NCBI GenBank assembly: GCA_900771955.1
Contig: CAAGPW010000015.1
Location: 1-7,646 of the forward strand
From: Lachnospiraceae bacterium
GTDB taxonomy: Bacteria > Bacillota > Clostridia > Lachnospirales > Lachnospiraceae
Length of the DNA stretch: 7,646 nucleotides
Reading direction: 5' to 3'
Shown piece after piece: positions 6,641-7,646 of the stretch. The notes beneath the pieces are model-generated. The model searched no databases. It had not been told where the DNA came from and saw nothing but the letters and a program-made list of their open reading frames with translations. Position numbers and translations under genes: made by a program. Position 1 is the stretch's first letter. Each line of letters opens with the position of its first letter.

Positions 6641-6686
6641 AAAAACAAAGGACGAGGTCACTCTTTGTCCCTCGTCCTTCTTTTTT
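6641..6686 (-). terminator. Intrinsic terminator, likely bidirectional
   Basis: A perfect 10-base-pair stem, AAGGACGAGG (6648-6657) with CCTCGTCCTT (6670-6679), closes a 12-base loop. On the minus strand the stem is followed by TGTTTTT (6647-6641), and on the plus strand by C then six T (6680-6686), so it can stop transcription in both directions. It lies about 55 bases after the stop of the gene ending at 6735. It would end transcripts of the recombinase/regulator operon unless they are antiterminated, and would block readthrough into terS. Confidence 0.85.
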
Positions 6687-6696
6687 CCATGTTACC

Positions 6697-6705
6697 ATAA
6701 TAGCA
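6697..6705 (-). promoter_or_regulatory. Possible extended -10 promoter (TGC TATTAT)
   Basis: The minus strand reads TGCTATTAT, an extended -10 element one base from TATAAT. At a 17-base spacing the -35 position reads CACAAG, which is poor, so it would depend on the extended -10 or on an activator such as the neighbouring DUF1492-like protein. Initiation would fall near 6690, only about ten bases before the terminator stem. Confidence 0.35.
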
Positions 6706-6734
6706 CACTTGACTGTCACCTTGTGTAACCACTT

Positions 6735-7031
6735 TCATTTTTTGAAATCTTTTTTATACTTCGCCACAATCTCCGCTGTCACTGCTGCATCCTCTTTTCC
6801 CAGTAGGTTTATTATTTCTTCTGCCGTGTATCCCATGTTTATAATTTCTTCCAGCGTTTCGCTTTTCACGTCACGTACTGCTGCCATACTTTCTATTCTC
6901 TCTGCCTCGTTCTCTGCGCACCCCAGTATCCTTTTAAGTCTATTTCTGTATCCGTCTGGTCCTATCTCATCCGCATATATTCCGCTTTTGCATGACACTT
7001 CTCTCAAACGCTCTATCCATCCAATGTCCAT
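6735..7031 (-). CDS. Small phage protein of unknown function
   Basis: This 98-residue protein is not recognised. It is charged and mostly helical in appearance, with no membrane segment or signal peptide. Its second half has two helix-like segments ('ETLEEIINMGYTAEEIINLL' and 'TAEIVAKYKKDF') separated by GKEDAAV, and there are two cysteines (in 'VSCKSG' and 'LGCAEN'). The ATG at 7031 shares its A with the stop codon of the upstream regulator (TGATG), and AAGGAG lies at good spacing (eight bases from GGAG). A GTG three bases earlier (7034) is also possible but sits too close to that site. The coupling implies it is made with the DUF1492-like regulator and may act with it or in the switch to packaging, but no function can be read from the sequence. 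Confidence 0.75.
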   Translation of the reverse strand: MDIGWIERLREVSCKSGIYADEIGPDGYRNRLKRILGCAENEAERIESMAAVRDVKSETLEEIINMGYTAEEIINLLGKEDAAVTAEIVAKYKKDFKK

Positions 7032-7528
7032 CACGCCGACTCCTTGTTCTGCCGCATAGCATATTCTTTTTCGATGACCGCTCTCACTTTCTTAAATTGT
7101 ATCAGTTCTTGTATACCGCGATTTAGGTACTGATAGCAGCTTTTCCGCGACATATGCTCTCTGCTCGCAATCTGTTCCATCCTCTCAACATCTATGTATT
7201 TACATTCTAATATCCGTCGCTCAACAGTTTCTTTCCCAAGATAGTCCATTATTTCCATGACTTCTAACATGCATTTGGCTTCCAGGTTCTTTTCGTCTAG
7301 TATCCTCTCCTCTATATCCGCCATCCTCAGCATAAAACTAGCCGACTTGTCCGATATGGTATTTGTCCTGCTATGTGGCGTCGGTTTATACCCGCACCCG
7401 CCAATCGGCGTATCCATCTCCTCCTGTATGCTCCGCAGTCTCTTTTCCAGTTGTTTTTTTCTCGTGCGGGCGTCTGCGTACCTCCCCAGGTACTCTTTTA
7501 ATGTTTTCTTGTACTCCTCTTCTGTCAT
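7031..7528 (-). CDS. DUF1492-like (sigma-70 region 4-like) phage regulator
   Basis: This 165-residue protein has the build of the DUF1492/ArpU-like phage regulators of Bacillota. It has an N-terminal charged coil (about 1-38), a 'GYKPTPHSRTNTISDKSASF' segment (46-65) at the place where family members carry a conserved glycine/serine-rich linker, and a second helical region (66-96). A C-terminal helix-turn-helix follows (about 100-143: 'ERRILECKYIDVERMEQIA' then 'MSRKSCYQYLNRGIQEL') that resembles sigma factor region 4. Such genes commonly sit just before the terminase genes and are thought to switch on late transcription; that role is inferred. The start at 7528 has AAGGAG seven bases upstream, 15 bases after the recombinase stop. 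The following gene overlaps its stop by one base. Confidence 0.82.
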   Translation of the reverse strand: MTEEEYKKTLKEYLGRYADARTRKKQLEKRLRSIQEEMDTPIGGCGYKPTPHSRTNTISDKSASFMLRMADIEERILDEKNLEAKCMLEVMEIMDYLGKETVERRILECKYIDVERMEQIASREHMSRKSCYQYLNRGIQELIQFKKVRAVIEKEYAMRQNKESA

Positions 7529-7543
7529 TCAGTTTCTCCTTTC

Positions 7544-7646
7544 CTACGCCGCGAACAAATACTGTTCGCAGGCTCTTTTTACTCTGTTTTTGCTCTTGGC
7601 GACATAATTTTTTGATGTGGTCCCAGGATCAGCGTGGCCCAACAAC
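7544..7646 (-). CDS. Probable tyrosine recombinase/integrase, C-terminal end (partial)
   Basis: The last 33 residues of a protein enter from the right edge. They begin 'LLGHADPGTTSKNYV', which matches the final catalytic block of tyrosine recombinases: the LGH box followed by the TT..Y segment, with the nucleophilic tyrosine ten residues after the histidine (codon 7606-7604). A basic tail follows (AKSKNRVKRACEQYLFAA). The rest of the catalytic domain and the start lie outside the window, so it cannot be told whether this is the prophage integrase or another Xer-like recombinase. It reads in the same direction as the late genes and lies 15 bases before the DUF1492-like gene, so the two are probably cotranscribed. 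Confidence 0.7.
   Translation of the reverse strand, partial: LLGHADPGTTSKNYVAKSKNRVKRACEQYLFAA

Noticed and set aside
6637..6642. TTGACA on the minus strand just after the terminator, as a -35 box for a terS promoter.
   Set aside because: At 16-18 base spacing there is no acceptable -10 hexamer (17 bases gives AAGGTA) and the spacer is a G-run. It could only work with an activator.
6658..6690. A 10-codon leader peptide (ATG at 6690, MEKRRTRDKE) over the terminator, as an attenuator.
   Set aside because: No ribosome binding site precedes the ATG, and the possible transcription start would fall at the ATG itself. The codons show no regulatory run.
6486..6734. CRISPR, tRNA or small-RNA gene in the only sizeable gap.
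   Set aside because: There are no spaced direct repeats, no cloverleaf-like set of stems and no T-loop GTTCRANNC motif. The only strong structure is the terminator hairpin.
1..7646. A defence system or other novel cargo inside the module.
   Set aside because: Every gene from terS to the left edge has a standard packaging or head role, and the gaps between them are 0-19 bases, leaving no room for cargo.

Overview
The window is a block of a temperate phage or prophage genome. Every supported gene lies on the minus strand, so transcription runs from the high coordinates to the low ones. The host looks like a low-to-moderate GC member of the Bacillota, most likely a Clostridia/Lachnospiraceae-type gut anaerobe. 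This rests on strong AGGAGG-type ribosome binding sites at most starts, moderately AT-rich codon use, and a DUF1492-like sigma-region-4 regulator just upstream of the packaging genes. The host assignment is an inference; no host gene is present.

Layout in the direction of transcription (right to left): (1) 7646-7544, the last 33 residues of a probable tyrosine recombinase. (2) 7528-7031, a DUF1492-like phage transcriptional regulator with a C-terminal helix-turn-helix. (3) 7031-6735, a small protein of unknown function. (4) 6734-6486, a gap of about 250 bases that holds a possible extended -10 promoter, a strong intrinsic terminator with U-tracts on both strands, and a GC-rich block with inverted repeats that may be the cohesive-end (cos) region. 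(5) 6485-5949, terminase small subunit of the lambda Nu1 type. (6) 5962-4133, terminase large subunit of the lambda gpA type. (7) 4132-3905, a gpW/DUF6148-like head-tail joining protein. (8) 3904-2429, lambda-family portal. (9) 2472-1879, HK97-type (U35) prohead protease. (10) 1882-389, major capsid protein with a long N-terminal scaffold-like region. (11) 369-40, a DUF2190 capsid decoration protein. (12) 30-1, the first ten codons of the next head or neck gene.

The genes form a complete DNA-packaging and head-assembly cassette in lambda-like order (Nu1-A-W-B-C-E-like). The small terminase subunit recognises phage DNA and recruits the large subunit, which cuts the concatemer and pumps DNA through the portal. 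The protease removes the capsid protein's N-terminal scaffold region during maturation, the DUF2190 protein would decorate the expanded shell, and the gpW-like protein would plug the portal and start the neck. From terS onward the genes abut or overlap (TAAATG, ATGA or longer overlaps), and the last codons of several genes double as the ribosome binding site of the next. This points to one translationally coupled late operon.

Nothing in the window amounts to a new defence or mobile system. The points most worth a second look are the promoter-terminator-GC-rich leader before terS, the recombinase read into the late-regulator operon, the split protease/capsid pair, and the terS/terL dual-coding overlap, where an acidic tail and a basic head are written in the same bases.
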